The notes under the pieces are model-generated. The model searched no databases and was not told the origin of the DNA. It saw only the letters and a list, made by a program, of their open reading frames with translations. A stretch of DNA of 64,000 nucleotides, from contig JBMHCT010000039.1 of assembly GCA_049889775.1 (NCBI GenBank), positions 7,522 through 71,521 of the forward strand, written 5' to 3'. This DNA is from Jejuia sp049889775. GTDB lineage: Bacteria; Bacteroidota; Bacteroidia; Flavobacteriales; Flavobacteriaceae. The position numbers and the translations under genes were made by a program. The number at the start of each line of letters is the position of its first letter. Within the stretch, counting starts at the first letter, position 1. Positions 34,777 through 44,007 of the stretch are shown piece by piece.

Positions 34777-35745
34777 TTGAGTGCTGCTTCTAAAAAGATT
34801 TTAAAATTTTTAATTCCATTATTGCTAGCTGTAGGATTCGGTTGGTTTATGTTTTCGAAAATTCCAATATCCACAATTTTACCCTACTTTAAGAAAGCAA
34901 ATTATTTGTGGGTTGTTATTGGAGTGTTTTTGGGTTTTTTAAGTCATTTGTCTAGAGCTTACAGGTGGAAGTATCTATTGGAACCAATGGGTTACAGAGT
35001 TAGTTTACCCAATAGTATAATGGCAGTTTTTGTTACCTATTTAGCAAATTATGGTGTGCCAAGGTCCGGAGAGGTGTTAAGAGCTGTGGTTCTTTCAAAT
35101 TATGAAGGTGTTCCCTTTGAGAAAGGATTTGGAACAATAGTGGCGGAACGTATTGCAGATATGGTGGTAATGCTTGGTATCATTGCATTCACTCTTATAC
35201 TTCAGTTTGATTTTATTTTTGGAATTTTGACCAAGTTGATGCCTTCTTCAAACCTATTAGTCTATGGTCTTTTTGCTTTACTAGCCTTCGGGTTTTTTAT
35301 CTTTTACATTAGACAAAGTGAATCAAAAATTGCAATCAAGATAAAAACGTTTTTAGATGGATTAAAAGAAGGTGTTTTTAGTATTTTTAAGATGAAGAAT
35401 AAATGGCCATTTATTCTTCATACACTATTTATTTGGGGTATGTATATAGCCATGTTTTACGTTACAACATTTGCTATTGAAGATTTAAAAGGTATTTCAC
35501 TTGGAGCGGTAATTATTGCTTTTATTGCCGCAAGCTTTACCATTGCAGCTACTAACGGTGGTGTCTTTTTTTATCCAGCCGCGGTTTTAGGGGCATTAAC
35601 GTTGTTTGGTTTGCCTAAAGACCCAAGTTTCGCTTTTGGGTGGATTATATGGTCGTCCCAAACGCTGATGATTTTTGTTTTCGGTGTTTTATCATTCATT
35701 TATCTACCAATTTTCAATAGAAAGAAAAAATCCCTAGAAAATTAA
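34777..35745 (+). CDS. Flippase-like YbhN/LPG synthase-type membrane protein
   Basis: A 322-residue polytopic membrane protein of the lysylphosphatidylglycerol synthase transmembrane superfamily (YbhN/AglD-like). About seven to eight hydrophobic helices are visible. The family motif appears in SHLSRAYRWKYLLEPMGYRV and the glycine-bearing NYGVPRSGEVLRAVVLSNYEGVPFEKGFGTIVAERI. It has no cytoplasmic aminoacyltransferase domain, so it is more like a transporter or flippase component. The start is a TTG at 34777; no in-frame ATG precedes the conserved N-terminus. Four bases from panD. Confidence 0.8.
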   Translation: MSAASKKILKFLIPLLLAVGFGWFMFSKIPISTILPYFKKANYLWVVIGVFLGFLSHLSRAYRWKYLLEPMGYRVSLPNSIMAVFVTYLANYGVPRSGEVLRAVVLSNYEGVPFEKGFGTIVAERIADMVVMLGIIAFTLILQFDFIFGILTKLMPSSNLLVYGLFALLAFGFFIFYIRQSESKIAIKIKTFLDGLKEGVFSIFKMKNKWPFILHTLFIWGMYIAMFYVTTFAIEDLKGISLGAVIIAFIAASFTIAATNGGVFFYPAAVLGALTLFGLPKDPSFAFGWIIWSSQTLMIFVFGVLSFIYLPIFNRKKKSLEN

Positions 35746-35813
35746 GCCTGTTTTCAATCTCTACCTTTATTTAGTACCTTGCCATAATCAAAATAGTTTC
35801 AATCACTTTAAAG

Positions 35814-36962
35814 ATGAAAAAATTACTTTTTTCCGTATTCATATGCTTTATTACAAATGGATTGCTCGCTCAAGTAACCTATGAGAACTTTCAATCCAGT
35901 AAATTAGGTGAAGAACGTCAGATAAAAATTCAGCTACCTCGCAGCTATTCAATAGATGAGGAAAAGATATATCCCGTATTTATTGTACTTGATGGCGATT
36001 ATTTATTTGAGGTTGTGGCGGGAAATGTAGATTATTATTCCTATTGGGAAGATATGCCAGAATGCATAGTTGTTGGTGTGAATCAACTTGATAAACGATA
36101 TGATGATTGTATGTACTCAGAACAAAATTCATTACCGGTGGAAACGGGAGCTGCTTTTTTTGAGTTTTTGGGAATGGAGTTGTTACCTTATATTGAAGGA
36201 AAATATAGGGCAGCTAATTTTAGAGTAGCGGTTGGCCACGGTGAAACCGCAAATTTTATTAATTATTATCTCTTAAAATCAAAACCAGTATTTCAGGGCT
36301 ATATTTCTGTAAGTCCTGAATTGGCACCAAATATGCTAGAATATATTCCTGAGAGTTTAGGTAAAATGCAATCAAAACTATTTTATTATTTGGCGAATTC
36401 AGAGTACGATAACAAGTCTATAAAACAAATGACAACAGCACTGAATGATGAAATAGATGCACTTGAAAATGAAAATTTAGTATACAGCTTTAATAGTTTT
36501 GAAAACTCCTCGCATTATTCTGCTCCAGCACATGCCATACCAAATGCGCTTCAAACTATATTTAAGGTGTTCCGACCAATTAGTAAAAAGGAATATAAGG
36601 ATGAAATTTTAGAACTTGAAATTTCACCTGTTTTATACTTAGAGGAAAAATATCAAGCCATTAAGGATTTATTTGGTGTAGATAAAAAAATTCTACTCAA
36701 TGATTTTAAAGCTATAGCTGCGGCCATAGAGAAAAACGAATTGTTTGAATATTATGAAGCTTTGGGTAAAATGGCCAAAGAGCACTATCCAGAAACTATT
36801 TTAGGATTGTATTATATCGCTAGATTTTATGAAGAAACTGGTGAACCAAAAAAAGCAATGCGCACCTATCAATCGGCTTACACACTCAAAGAAATTGCTG
36901 GAATCACCAAGGATGAGGTACTTGATAGAGCAGATGCAATTAAAGAAGATTTTGGGTATTAA
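35814..36962 (+). CDS. Esterase-fold protein lacking the nucleophile serine, with TPR-like end
   Basis: A 382-residue secreted protein. A signal peptide ends GLLAQ, then a putative-esterase (PF00756-like) domain: IQLPRSYSIDEEKIYPVFIVLDGDYLFE and VVGVNQL. At the nucleophile elbow the sequence is VAVGHGETANF, giving GHGET with Gly143 where the family's Ser is expected. The C-terminal ~90 residues look like one or two TPR hairpins (EETGEPKKAMRTYQSAYTLKE). It may be a pseudoenzyme or binding protein. Its stop overlaps the radA start by one base, indicating translational coupling. Confidence 0.7.
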   Translation: MKKLLFSVFICFITNGLLAQVTYENFQSSKLGEERQIKIQLPRSYSIDEEKIYPVFIVLDGDYLFEVVAGNVDYYSYWEDMPECIVVGVNQLDKRYDDCMYSEQNSLPVETGAAFFEFLGMELLPYIEGKYRAANFRVAVGHGETANFINYYLLKSKPVFQGYISVSPELAPNMLEYIPESLGKMQSKLFYYLANSEYDNKSIKQMTTALNDEIDALENENLVYSFNSFENSSHYSAPAHAIPNALQTIFKVFRPISKKEYKDEILELEISPVLYLEEKYQAIKDLFGVDKKILLNDFKAIAAAIEKNELFEYYEALGKMAKEHYPETILGLYYIARFYEETGEPKKAMRTYQSAYTLKEIAGITKDEVLDRADAIKEDFGY

Positions 36963-38320
36963 TGGCAAAAGTAAAAACTACATTTTTTTGTCAAAACTGT
37001 GGCACGCAATATGCTAAATGGCAAGGACAATGTAATGCGTGCAAAGAATGGAATACCATAGCCGAAGAGGTGCTGCAAAAACCAGAAAAAAACAGTTGGA
37101 AGCCAGAATCTAATCCGAAGAAGAGGGTCTCTAAGCCTCTAAAAATAAAAGATATTGATCTTGCTGAAGAGGCTAGACTTAACAGTTTAGATCAGGAGTT
37201 CAATAGAGTTTTGGGTGGTGGCATTGTACCAGGGTCTTTAACCCTTTTAGGTGGCGAACCAGGAATTGGTAAAAGTACATTGTTGCTTCAAATTTCTTTA
37301 AAATTACCATACAAAACACTGTATGTTTCAGGTGAAGAAAGTCAGAAACAAATAAAAATGCGCGCACAACGCATTAATCCAGAAAACAACAATTGCTACA
37401 TTTTAACGGAGACTAAAACACAAAATATATTCAAGCAAATTGAGTCGCTAGAACCAGAAATTGTAATTATAGATTCTATACAAACACTGCATAGCGATTA
37501 TATTGAGTCGTCTGCTGGTAGTATTTCGCAAATAAAAGAATGTACTACCGAACTGATAAAATTTGCCAAAGAAACGGCTACTCCAGTAATTTTAATCGGT
37601 CATATTACTAAAGATGGAAATATTGCGGGCCCGAAAATATTAGAGCATATGGTAGATACTGTACTTCAGTTTGAAGGAGATAGAAATCACGTGTTTAGGA
37701 TTTTAAGAGCCAACAAAAACCGATTTGGCTCAACAAATGAATTGGGTATTTATGAGATGCAAGGATCTGGGTTAAGGGAAGTGTCTAACCCATCTGAAAT
37801 TTTAATATCAAAAAAGGACGAAGATTTATCTGGAAATTCAATAGCAGCGACCTTAGAAGGCATGAGACCTTTAATGATTGAGGTGCAGGCGCTTGTTAGT
37901 ACAGCTGTTTATGGTACACCACAACGGAGTGCTACTGGTTTTAACGCAAAACGGTTAAACATGCTTCTGGCTGTTTTGGAAAAACGCGCAGGCTTTAGGC
38001 TAGGCGCAAAAGATGTGTTTCTGAATATTACAGGAGGTATCAATGTTGATGATCCAGCGATTGATTTGGCAGTTGTTGCAGCCATTTTATCATCTAATGA
38101 AGATGAAGCATTACAAAACGACTTTTGTTTTGCTGCTGAGGTTGGACTTTCTGGTGAGATTCGTCCAGTACAACGTGTGGAGCAGCGTATTCTAGAGGCA
38201 GAAAAATTAGGTTTCTCTACAATTTTTATTTCCAAGTACAATAAAATTACGCTTCCAAAGGCTTCAATTAAAATTCAACTTTTAACCAAAATAGAGGATT
38301 TGGTTGATGTAATTTTGTAG
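36962..38320 (+). CDS. radA: DNA repair protein RadA
   Basis: A branch-migration ATPase that acts with RecA in recombinational repair. The 452-residue protein has the N-terminal zinc finger CQNCGTQYAKWQGQCNAC, Walker A GGEPGIGKST, Walker B VIIDSIQ, the RadA-specific KNRFG motif (ANKNRFGSTNE), and a C-terminal Lon-like domain (residues ~290-450). All parts are full length. The ATG overlaps the stop of the preceding esterase-like gene. The 305-base gap after it begins the region of large secreted proteins. Confidence 0.95.
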   Translation: MAKVKTTFFCQNCGTQYAKWQGQCNACKEWNTIAEEVLQKPEKNSWKPESNPKKRVSKPLKIKDIDLAEEARLNSLDQEFNRVLGGGIVPGSLTLLGGEPGIGKSTLLLQISLKLPYKTLYVSGEESQKQIKMRAQRINPENNNCYILTETKTQNIFKQIESLEPEIVIIDSIQTLHSDYIESSAGSISQIKECTTELIKFAKETATPVILIGHITKDGNIAGPKILEHMVDTVLQFEGDRNHVFRILRANKNRFGSTNELGIYEMQGSGLREVSNPSEILISKKDEDLSGNSIAATLEGMRPLMIEVQALVSTAVYGTPQRSATGFNAKRLNMLLAVLEKRAGFRLGAKDVFLNITGGINVDDPAIDLAVVAAILSSNEDEALQNDFCFAAEVGLSGEIRPVQRVEQRILEAEKLGFSTIFISKYNKITLPKASIKIQLLTKIEDLVDVIL

Positions 38321-38625
38321 AATTTCAGACTTTATTTTCTGCCGGTAAAACTTTTTTAAAACCTTATTGTTTTTGTTTTTTATCGATTAAAAATGGTTTT
38401 TGACGTCATTTTCAAGCACTTTATCGATAAAAATATCAATTTTTTCTAGGAATTTTAGTCTTATATGTATAATATTGTCTTACAAATAGTTGTAAATTGA
38501 AAGATTTTATTTCAATTTATAATAAAAATGTACGCTCCCTCAAAGCGTTTTTCGTCCATTGTAATTAGAATGTAATTGTTGTTTGGTACCAAAATTTGGT
38601 TCTAAAGCAAATAACAATTAATCTA
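38321..38625 (+). promoter_or_regulatory. Intergenic leader of the first LamG/TSP3 gene
   Basis: A gene-free interval of 305 bases. It contains TATCGATAAAAAT around 38423, a TTTTTGTTTTTTATCG stretch near 38370, TAATATTG at 38470-38477 (one mismatch from -7) and CTCCCTCA at 38535-38542. These elements recall the upstream regions of the next two paralogues, but the order and spacing are only partly conserved. I see no terminator for radA and no ORF. Confidence 0.45.
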
Positions 38626-41600
38626 ATGAAGCATATAGCGCCACAAAGGCAATTAATAGTTTTTCTATCTTTAATATTCTCTTTTAATTTAGGAGCCCAA
38701 ACAGTTATTGATTCTGAAGATTTTGAGTCTGGTAGTTTTTCCGGTACAATTTGGAATGATGCAGGGTCAAATTGCAGGATAAAGGATGATTATAAGCTTT
38801 CGGGCGAATATTGTGTCTTGCTAAAAGATGATGATGATAGCTCAAATACGTATACAGATAATATTGATTTATCCTCATACATTTCAGTAACTATTCAATT
38901 TGATTTTCAAACGAAAAATTACGACTCTGGTGAAGAATTCTTTATTGAATTTTCTGATGATGGCGGTTCAAATTGGTATGCAACAAAGGTACTAGCTTAT
39001 GAGAATGGAACAGACTTTAATAATAGTACAACATATAATGATGTGACGGTTACGGCAAGTAATTCAGCATATACATTTACTTCCAGTTCGAGATTTAGGT
39101 TTAGATCTGATGCCAATGATAGTAATGAAAGAATATTTATTGACGACATTGTAATAACAGGATTTGGTGGTTCTAATAATGACGACGACGATGATGACGA
39201 TGAGGATGATGATGACGATGACGACGATGACGATGACGATGACGATGATGATGACGATGAGGATGATGATGTCGATGAGGATGATGATAATGATACTGGT
39301 AATGGAGATTCAGGAATTTCGGGAGGTTCTTCGAATTCTGGGAATTCTTCTTTGACTTGCGTTACAATTGACACAGAAGATTTTGATTCAGGGTCTTTTC
39401 CATTCGCAGTTTGGCAAGATGGAGGAGATAATTGTCTATTAACATATTGGTATGCAATTTCTGGAGATTATAGCCCTTATCTGAGGAATGGTACAAGTAC
39501 CTCTGTTATGTATACAAGTAATCTAGATCTGACAAGTTACGATTCCGTCACTATTGAATTTGATTATTTATCGTGGTCTTTGGACGCCGGTGAGGATTTC
39601 TTTATTGAGTTTTCAGAAGATGGTGGAGCCAGTTGGCATTCTACTCCAATTGCACAGTATATCTGTGATTTTGATTTTGTTAATGATATCACGTATTCCG
39701 ATGTTGTCGTAACAGCAGAAAGTAGTACATATAACTTTACAAGTAATTCACGATTCAGGTTTAGAGTGAATTGTAATTCAGACTGGGAAGATGTCACCTT
39801 TGATGATATTGAAATTGTTGGTTGTAGTTCTGGTAGCGGAGGTGGTTCTGGAATAGATCAATGTGATGCTGTGGCTTCAGGAAATACAGATACTGATGGA
39901 GATGGTATTAGTGATATTTGTGATGTAGACGATGATAACGATGGTTTATTGGATTGCACAGAAAAAGGTATTACTTACGGTACAATTTCAGAAGTCTTTA
40001 ATTTAAGTGGTACCGCAACAGAAACATCGAGTACAGAGTTTCAGCTTACTGCAGCGGTTAATGATCAAGCAGGCGCAGCTACAATAACCGATAGAATAAA
40101 TTTTGAGAATAGCTTTTCTTTTTCGTTTGAAGCTTATTTAGGAAATAACGATAGTGGAGCAGATGGTATTGCTATTATTTTTCATGATGATCCTGCAGGT
40201 TCAAGTGCAGTTGGTGCTGCTGGTGATGGTATTGGGGCGAGAGGTATTCAAAACGGAATAGTTTTAGAATTAGACACCTATTATAACCCTGATGATGGAC
40301 GTGAAGACATTACAAACGACCATGGTATGATTTGGGATTCCGAAAATCAATCAGGATCTGGATTGCTTACTACTGCGGTGGATTTAGGTAATATTGAAGA
40401 TGGTAATTGGCATACCGTTACCATAAATTGGGATGCATCAACAGAAACTATAAATTATTATTTGGATACCACTTTGGCAGGTACATATACAGACGATCTG
40501 GTGGATAACTTTTTTGGTGGTAATAATCTGGTTTACTTTGGTTTTTCGGCTTCAACGGGAGGTCTAAATAATAATCAAAGTGTGCGCTTTAATAGCGTTT
40601 GCGATATTCCGTTATTTGTAGATACCGATAGTGATGGTATACCCAATGAATTGGATATTGATAGTGATAATGATGGTATTCCAGATAATATAGAAGGGCA
40701 GTCAACTTTAGGATATATCCTTCCAAGTGGTACAGTCAATACCTCAGGAACGTATAATGGTCTTTGGGATAATTACGGCACAGGTATAACACCCCAGGAT
40801 ACAGATTCTGATGGAGATCCTGATTACATAGATTTAAATAGTGATAATGATATTTATGATGATGATGAAGAAAACGGAATGGCAAATTCCAATTCTGCAG
40901 CAGATAATGATAATGATGGTTTAGCAAATCCTTATGAGACCAATGGTGTAAATGATAGCACGTGGGATGTCAATGAAGATATTGAAGATCCTACAGATTT
41001 ATCTATTCTACCAGATTCTGATAGTGATTTAAATTCAGGCGGAGACTTAGATTATCGTGATGTTTACGCAGTAAGTTATCCATCTTCTGCTTCAATAGAT
41101 TTTGATGGAGTTGATGATTATCTTGAAGGAGATAGTGTACTAGATGGCATGGGAGAGTTAACCATAATGGCTTGGATTAAAATAGACACAGAAAACTCAG
41201 GAGTTTCTAGAATTACCATTGCGGGAGAAGATACAGCATGTAGATTGTACGTTGAGCCTGATAATGAGGTGCTATTCGGGATAAGAACTTCAGCAAGTAT
41301 TTCTAATACCGTTAGTGGTGGTACTATCAATTATGAGGAATGGCATCATGTAACCGGTGTGTTTTCATCAACTACTGGTGAACAAAAAATTTATATTGAT
41401 GGTCATCTCATTGAAACGCAAACCAACGGAAATCAAATAGGGACTACAATTGCACCAACATCCGATTGGAATGGAGATTTCGAAATTGGCAGACTATCCA
41501 GTACTGTTTCCGACAAAGAATATTTTGACGGTGAAATAGATGAAGTTAGGGTATTTAATGTGGCATTAACAGATTCTCAAATACAGGCCATGGTGTACCA

Positions 41601-43692
41601 AGAAATTGAGAAAAGTTCAAATAAGGTCATCGGTGTGATAGTGCCAAAAGACATAATAGATACAGATAGTAAATCTGCAGTAGCTTGGAATAGTTTGAAG
41701 GCCTATTATCCTATGACGGATATAACGCTTAACAAGGTGTCTGATAATTCAGATAACAGCAATGAGTTAACCATGCATAATATATCTACAGTTCAAACAC
41801 AAACGGCACCCATGCCCTACAAAACATCTAGTGATGGTAGTTGGAATTCTGAAAGCACCTGGGAATATGGCAGTGTTTGGGATATTGAAACTGTTTCGAG
41901 TACTAGAGATTGGTGTATTATAAAGGTAGAAGACGATATTAGTATCAATAGTTCCTTTTCGTCATATGGTTTAATAATTGATGATGGAAAAACGGTAACA
42001 GTTAATGGAAGTAATTTGGTGAAAAACACAGGGTATTTCGAGTTAAACGGTACTCTAGATTTAATGGAGGATTCACAATTAATTCAAACAAGTACGAGTG
42101 ATCTTGTAACTTCCGCAAACGGAAAAGCATTACGTCGTCAAGAAGGTACGGCAAGTGCGTTTTGGTACAACTACTGGGCATCACCAGTAGGCGCTCAAGG
42201 CGCAACTACTTTAACAGATAATAATGCAGCTACCAATAATGAGAACAATTCAGCTTTCAGTTTGGGAATGTTAAAAGATAATACTGGGTTCGATATGCAG
42301 TTTACTTCAGGTTATACTGCAAATGGTAATATTAGTACTTTTTGGTTGTACACCTTTGTTAACGGAGTAACCTATTGGGATTGGAAGAAAGTTTCCTCTT
42401 CATCAAATCTTAGCCCAGGTGTTGGTTATACCCAAAAAGGAACAGGAACGTATGCTTCCGAGCAGCAGTATATTTTTCAGGGTAAGCCAAATAATGGTAC
42501 TATTTTAATAAGTGCGACTGATAAAGGAGGGCCAGGGTCGGTTGCAGACGTATCAAGAACTTCGCACCTAATAGGAAATCCCTATCCGTCAGCCTTGGAT
42601 ATTCACAAGTTTATTGATGATAACGCCGGTGTTATAGATGGAACATTACAATTGTGGCAACAATGGGCTGGAACTTCACATAATTTGAATGAATACCAAG
42701 CAGGATATGCTCAAGTAAATAAATTGGGGTCTACAAGGGCATACCAATTTGTTGGAATTAGCGGAGAAAACAATGGCTCTCAAGATGGTACATTAGTGCC
42801 TTCACGATACTTGCCAATAGGGCAGGGGTTTTTTACTGAAATTGTTGCAGACGGGAATATTGAGTTCAATAATAGTCAGCGTGTATTTATACTAGAAGAA
42901 GATGCAGATGGAAGTTACAATAACGGTTCTACTTTTATGAAAAGTGGAAGTAAAAAATCAAATAAGTCTACATCTTCAGAGTCTAAAACTACATCAAATG
43001 ATTTCAAGAAAATAAAATTAGAATTTGTATCAATAGAAGGACCTTCAACTAAACGAGAACTGTTATTAGGGTTTAGTGATTTTACTACAGATGGGTTTGA
43101 TTATGGTTATGATTCCAAATGTACAGATGTAAATAATAACGATTTGAATTTGAGTCTAGATGGTCAAAACATGAATATGCAAGCCTATAGCGATATTACA
43201 AGTTCTAAAGTTATTCCTTTAAATTTTAAATCTTCGGGTGATAACACTTTTGAGATTAAAATATCAGAGTTAGAAAATATAAGTGAAGATCAAGAGATTT
43301 ATTTAAGAGATAATCTCACCGGTGAATATTTTGATTTATCTACAAACAAAGCTTACCGATTTTCTTCAGATCAAGGGAAATTTAATAACCGCCTAGAGAT
43401 TGTATTTCAATCTGAATCTGCAACATTAAGTAATGAAGAAGTCGCTATTGAAGAAAACTACATTTACCACAACAGACGAGAAAATATTCTATACGCAAAA
43501 AAAATGAATGGAGAGGTAACCAAATTTACCCTCTACAATATAAAAGGGCAATCAGTAATGGAATTGTCAAAAGTGGATGCCTCACAGCTCCAAAGCGGCC
43601 TTCAATTACCAAGTGTAGCCACTGGCACCTATATTGCCTGTTTTAGAACTGATACTAATAGTGTTGTAACCAAAAAAATAATTGTAAATTAA
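38626..43692 (+). CDS. Large secreted LamG/TSP3/L-lectin protein with T9SS tail (paralogue A)
   Basis: A 1688-residue secreted protein; the ATG at 38626 begins the signal peptide (MKHIAPQRQLIVFLSLIF, cleaved near LGAQ). Domains in order: a beta-sandwich unit (residues ~28-183), a 38-residue acidic Asp/Glu run (186-223), a second copy of the same beta-sandwich (~248-400, sharing FFIEFSDDGG), a thrombospondin-3 repeat (DTDGDGISD), and an L-type-lectin-like domain (~455-665). Further TSP3 repeats, a LamG domain (~821-994), a long conserved region and a type A T9SS sorting domain follow. Calcium and glycan binding at the cell surface are inferred from the domains. It ends at a strong terminator, so it is expressed separately from paralogue B. 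Confidence 0.85.
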   Translation: MKHIAPQRQLIVFLSLIFSFNLGAQTVIDSEDFESGSFSGTIWNDAGSNCRIKDDYKLSGEYCVLLKDDDDSSNTYTDNIDLSSYISVTIQFDFQTKNYDSGEEFFIEFSDDGGSNWYATKVLAYENGTDFNNSTTYNDVTVTASNSAYTFTSSSRFRFRSDANDSNERIFIDDIVITGFGGSNNDDDDDDDEDDDDDDDDDDDDDDDDDDEDDDVDEDDDNDTGNGDSGISGGSSNSGNSSLTCVTIDTEDFDSGSFPFAVWQDGGDNCLLTYWYAISGDYSPYLRNGTSTSVMYTSNLDLTSYDSVTIEFDYLSWSLDAGEDFFIEFSEDGGASWHSTPIAQYICDFDFVNDITYSDVVVTAESSTYNFTSNSRFRFRVNCNSDWEDVTFDDIEIVGCSSGSGGGSGIDQCDAVASGNTDTDGDGISDICDVDDDNDGLLDCTEKGITYGTISEVFNLSGTATETSSTEFQLTAAVNDQAGAATITDRINFENSFSFSFEAYLGNNDSGADGIAIIFHDDPAGSSAVGAAGDGIGARGIQNGIVLELDTYYNPDDGREDITNDHGMIWDSENQSGSGLLTTAVDLGNIEDGNWHTVTINWDASTETINYYLDTTLAGTYTDDLVDNFFGGNNLVYFGFSASTGGLNNNQSVRFNSVCDIPLFVDTDSDGIPNELDIDSDNDGIPDNIEGQSTLGYILPSGTVNTSGTYNGLWDNYGTGITPQDTDSDGDPDYIDLNSDNDIYDDDEENGMANSNSAADNDNDGLANPYETNGVNDSTWDVNEDIEDPTDLSILPDSDSDLNSGGDLDYRDVYAVSYPSSASIDFDGVDDYLEGDSVLDGMGELTIMAWIKIDTENSGVSRITIAGEDTACRLYVEPDNEVLFGIRTSASISNTVSGGTINYEEWHHVTGVFSSTTGEQKIYIDGHLIETQTNGNQIGTTIAPTSDWNGDFEIGRLSSTVSDKEYFDGEIDEVRVFNVALTDSQIQAMVYQEIEKSSNKVIGVIVPKDIIDTDSKSAVAWNSLKAYYPMTDITLNKVSDNSDNSNELTMHNISTVQTQTAPMPYKTSSDGSWNSESTWEYGSVWDIETVSSTRDWCIIKVEDDISINSSFSSYGLIIDDGKTVTVNGSNLVKNTGYFELNGTLDLMEDSQLIQTSTSDLVTSANGKALRRQEGTASAFWYNYWASPVGAQGATTLTDNNAATNNENNSAFSLGMLKDNTGFDMQFTSGYTANGNISTFWLYTFVNGVTYWDWKKVSSSSNLSPGVGYTQKGTGTYASEQQYIFQGKPNNGTILISATDKGGPGSVADVSRTSHLIGNPYPSALDIHKFIDDNAGVIDGTLQLWQQWAGTSHNLNEYQAGYAQVNKLGSTRAYQFVGISGENNGSQDGTLVPSRYLPIGQGFFTEIVADGNIEFNNSQRVFILEEDADGSYNNGSTFMKSGSKKSNKSTSSESKTTSNDFKKIKLEFVSIEGPSTKRELLLGFSDFTTDGFDYGYDSKCTDVNNNDLNLSLDGQNMNMQAYSDITSSKVIPLNFKSSGDNTFEIKISELENISEDQEIYLRDNLTGEYFDLSTNKAYRFSSDQGKFNNRLEIVFQSESATLSNEEVAIEENYIYHNRRENILYAKKMNGEVTKFTLYNIKGQSVMELSKVDASQLQSGLQLPSVATGTYIACFRTDTNSVVTKKIIVN
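39181..39294 (+). repeat. GAY trinucleotide microsatellite encoding poly-Asp/Glu
   Basis: Thirty-eight codons, nearly all GAC or GAT with a few GAG, encode an almost pure acidic run. Perfect slippage units are short because GAC and GAT are mixed. A long poly-serine ORF on the opposite strand is a shadow of this repeat. It could act as a calcium-binding linker and may vary in length between strains. Confidence 0.8.
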
Positions 43693-43720
43693 GTTTATAA
43701 TTTTTTAGCCTCAAGACGAA

Positions 43721-43752
43721 AAAAAAGCCAAACAATAGTGTTTGGCTTTTTT
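43721..43752 (+). terminator. Rho-independent terminator after paralogue A
   Basis: A 14-bp perfect stem (AAAAAAGCCAAACA at 43721-43734 with its complement 43739-43752), a four-base loop and a T-run. It separates paralogue A from B. Confidence 0.92.
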
Positions 43753-43806
43753 ATGAATTTAAATATTTTTTATTTGAATAATCGCATCAAATTGCATTTT
43801 ACCGAA

Positions 43807-43844
43807 TTTTTTGTTGTTTTTGTCGATAAAAAAGATTAGATTTG
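43807..43844 (+). promoter_or_regulatory. Conserved promoter box of paralogue B
   Basis: A T-rich TTTTTTGTTGTTTTTGTCG segment followed by an A-rich run and TAGATTTG (-7, 43837-43844). The same arrangement precedes paralogue C. Downstream, CTTCCCTCA at 43898-43906 lies 54 bases after the -7 box, also as in C. The remaining 315-base intergenic sequence (43693-44007) holds the terminator and a GGTGTGCATCACACC inverted repeat but no ORF. Confidence 0.6.
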
Positions 43845-44007
43845 TCACAAATTAGTCCTCTTTTGGGTGTGCATCACACCTGTTTTTGCGAAATAATCTT
43901 CCCTCAGTTTTATTTCTTAACAATGTTTATTGAAGAATTAGTAAGTGAGTTTTTCCTTTCTATGACCTTAAGTTACTTATATGTGATTTAGATAAAACTA
44001 TTTGTTT

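Noticed and set aside
38997..39374. Minus-strand ORF with a long poly-serine run
   Set aside because: It is the antisense of the Asp/Glu microsatellite (GAY read as RTC). The sense strand has a full-length secreted protein with clear domains.
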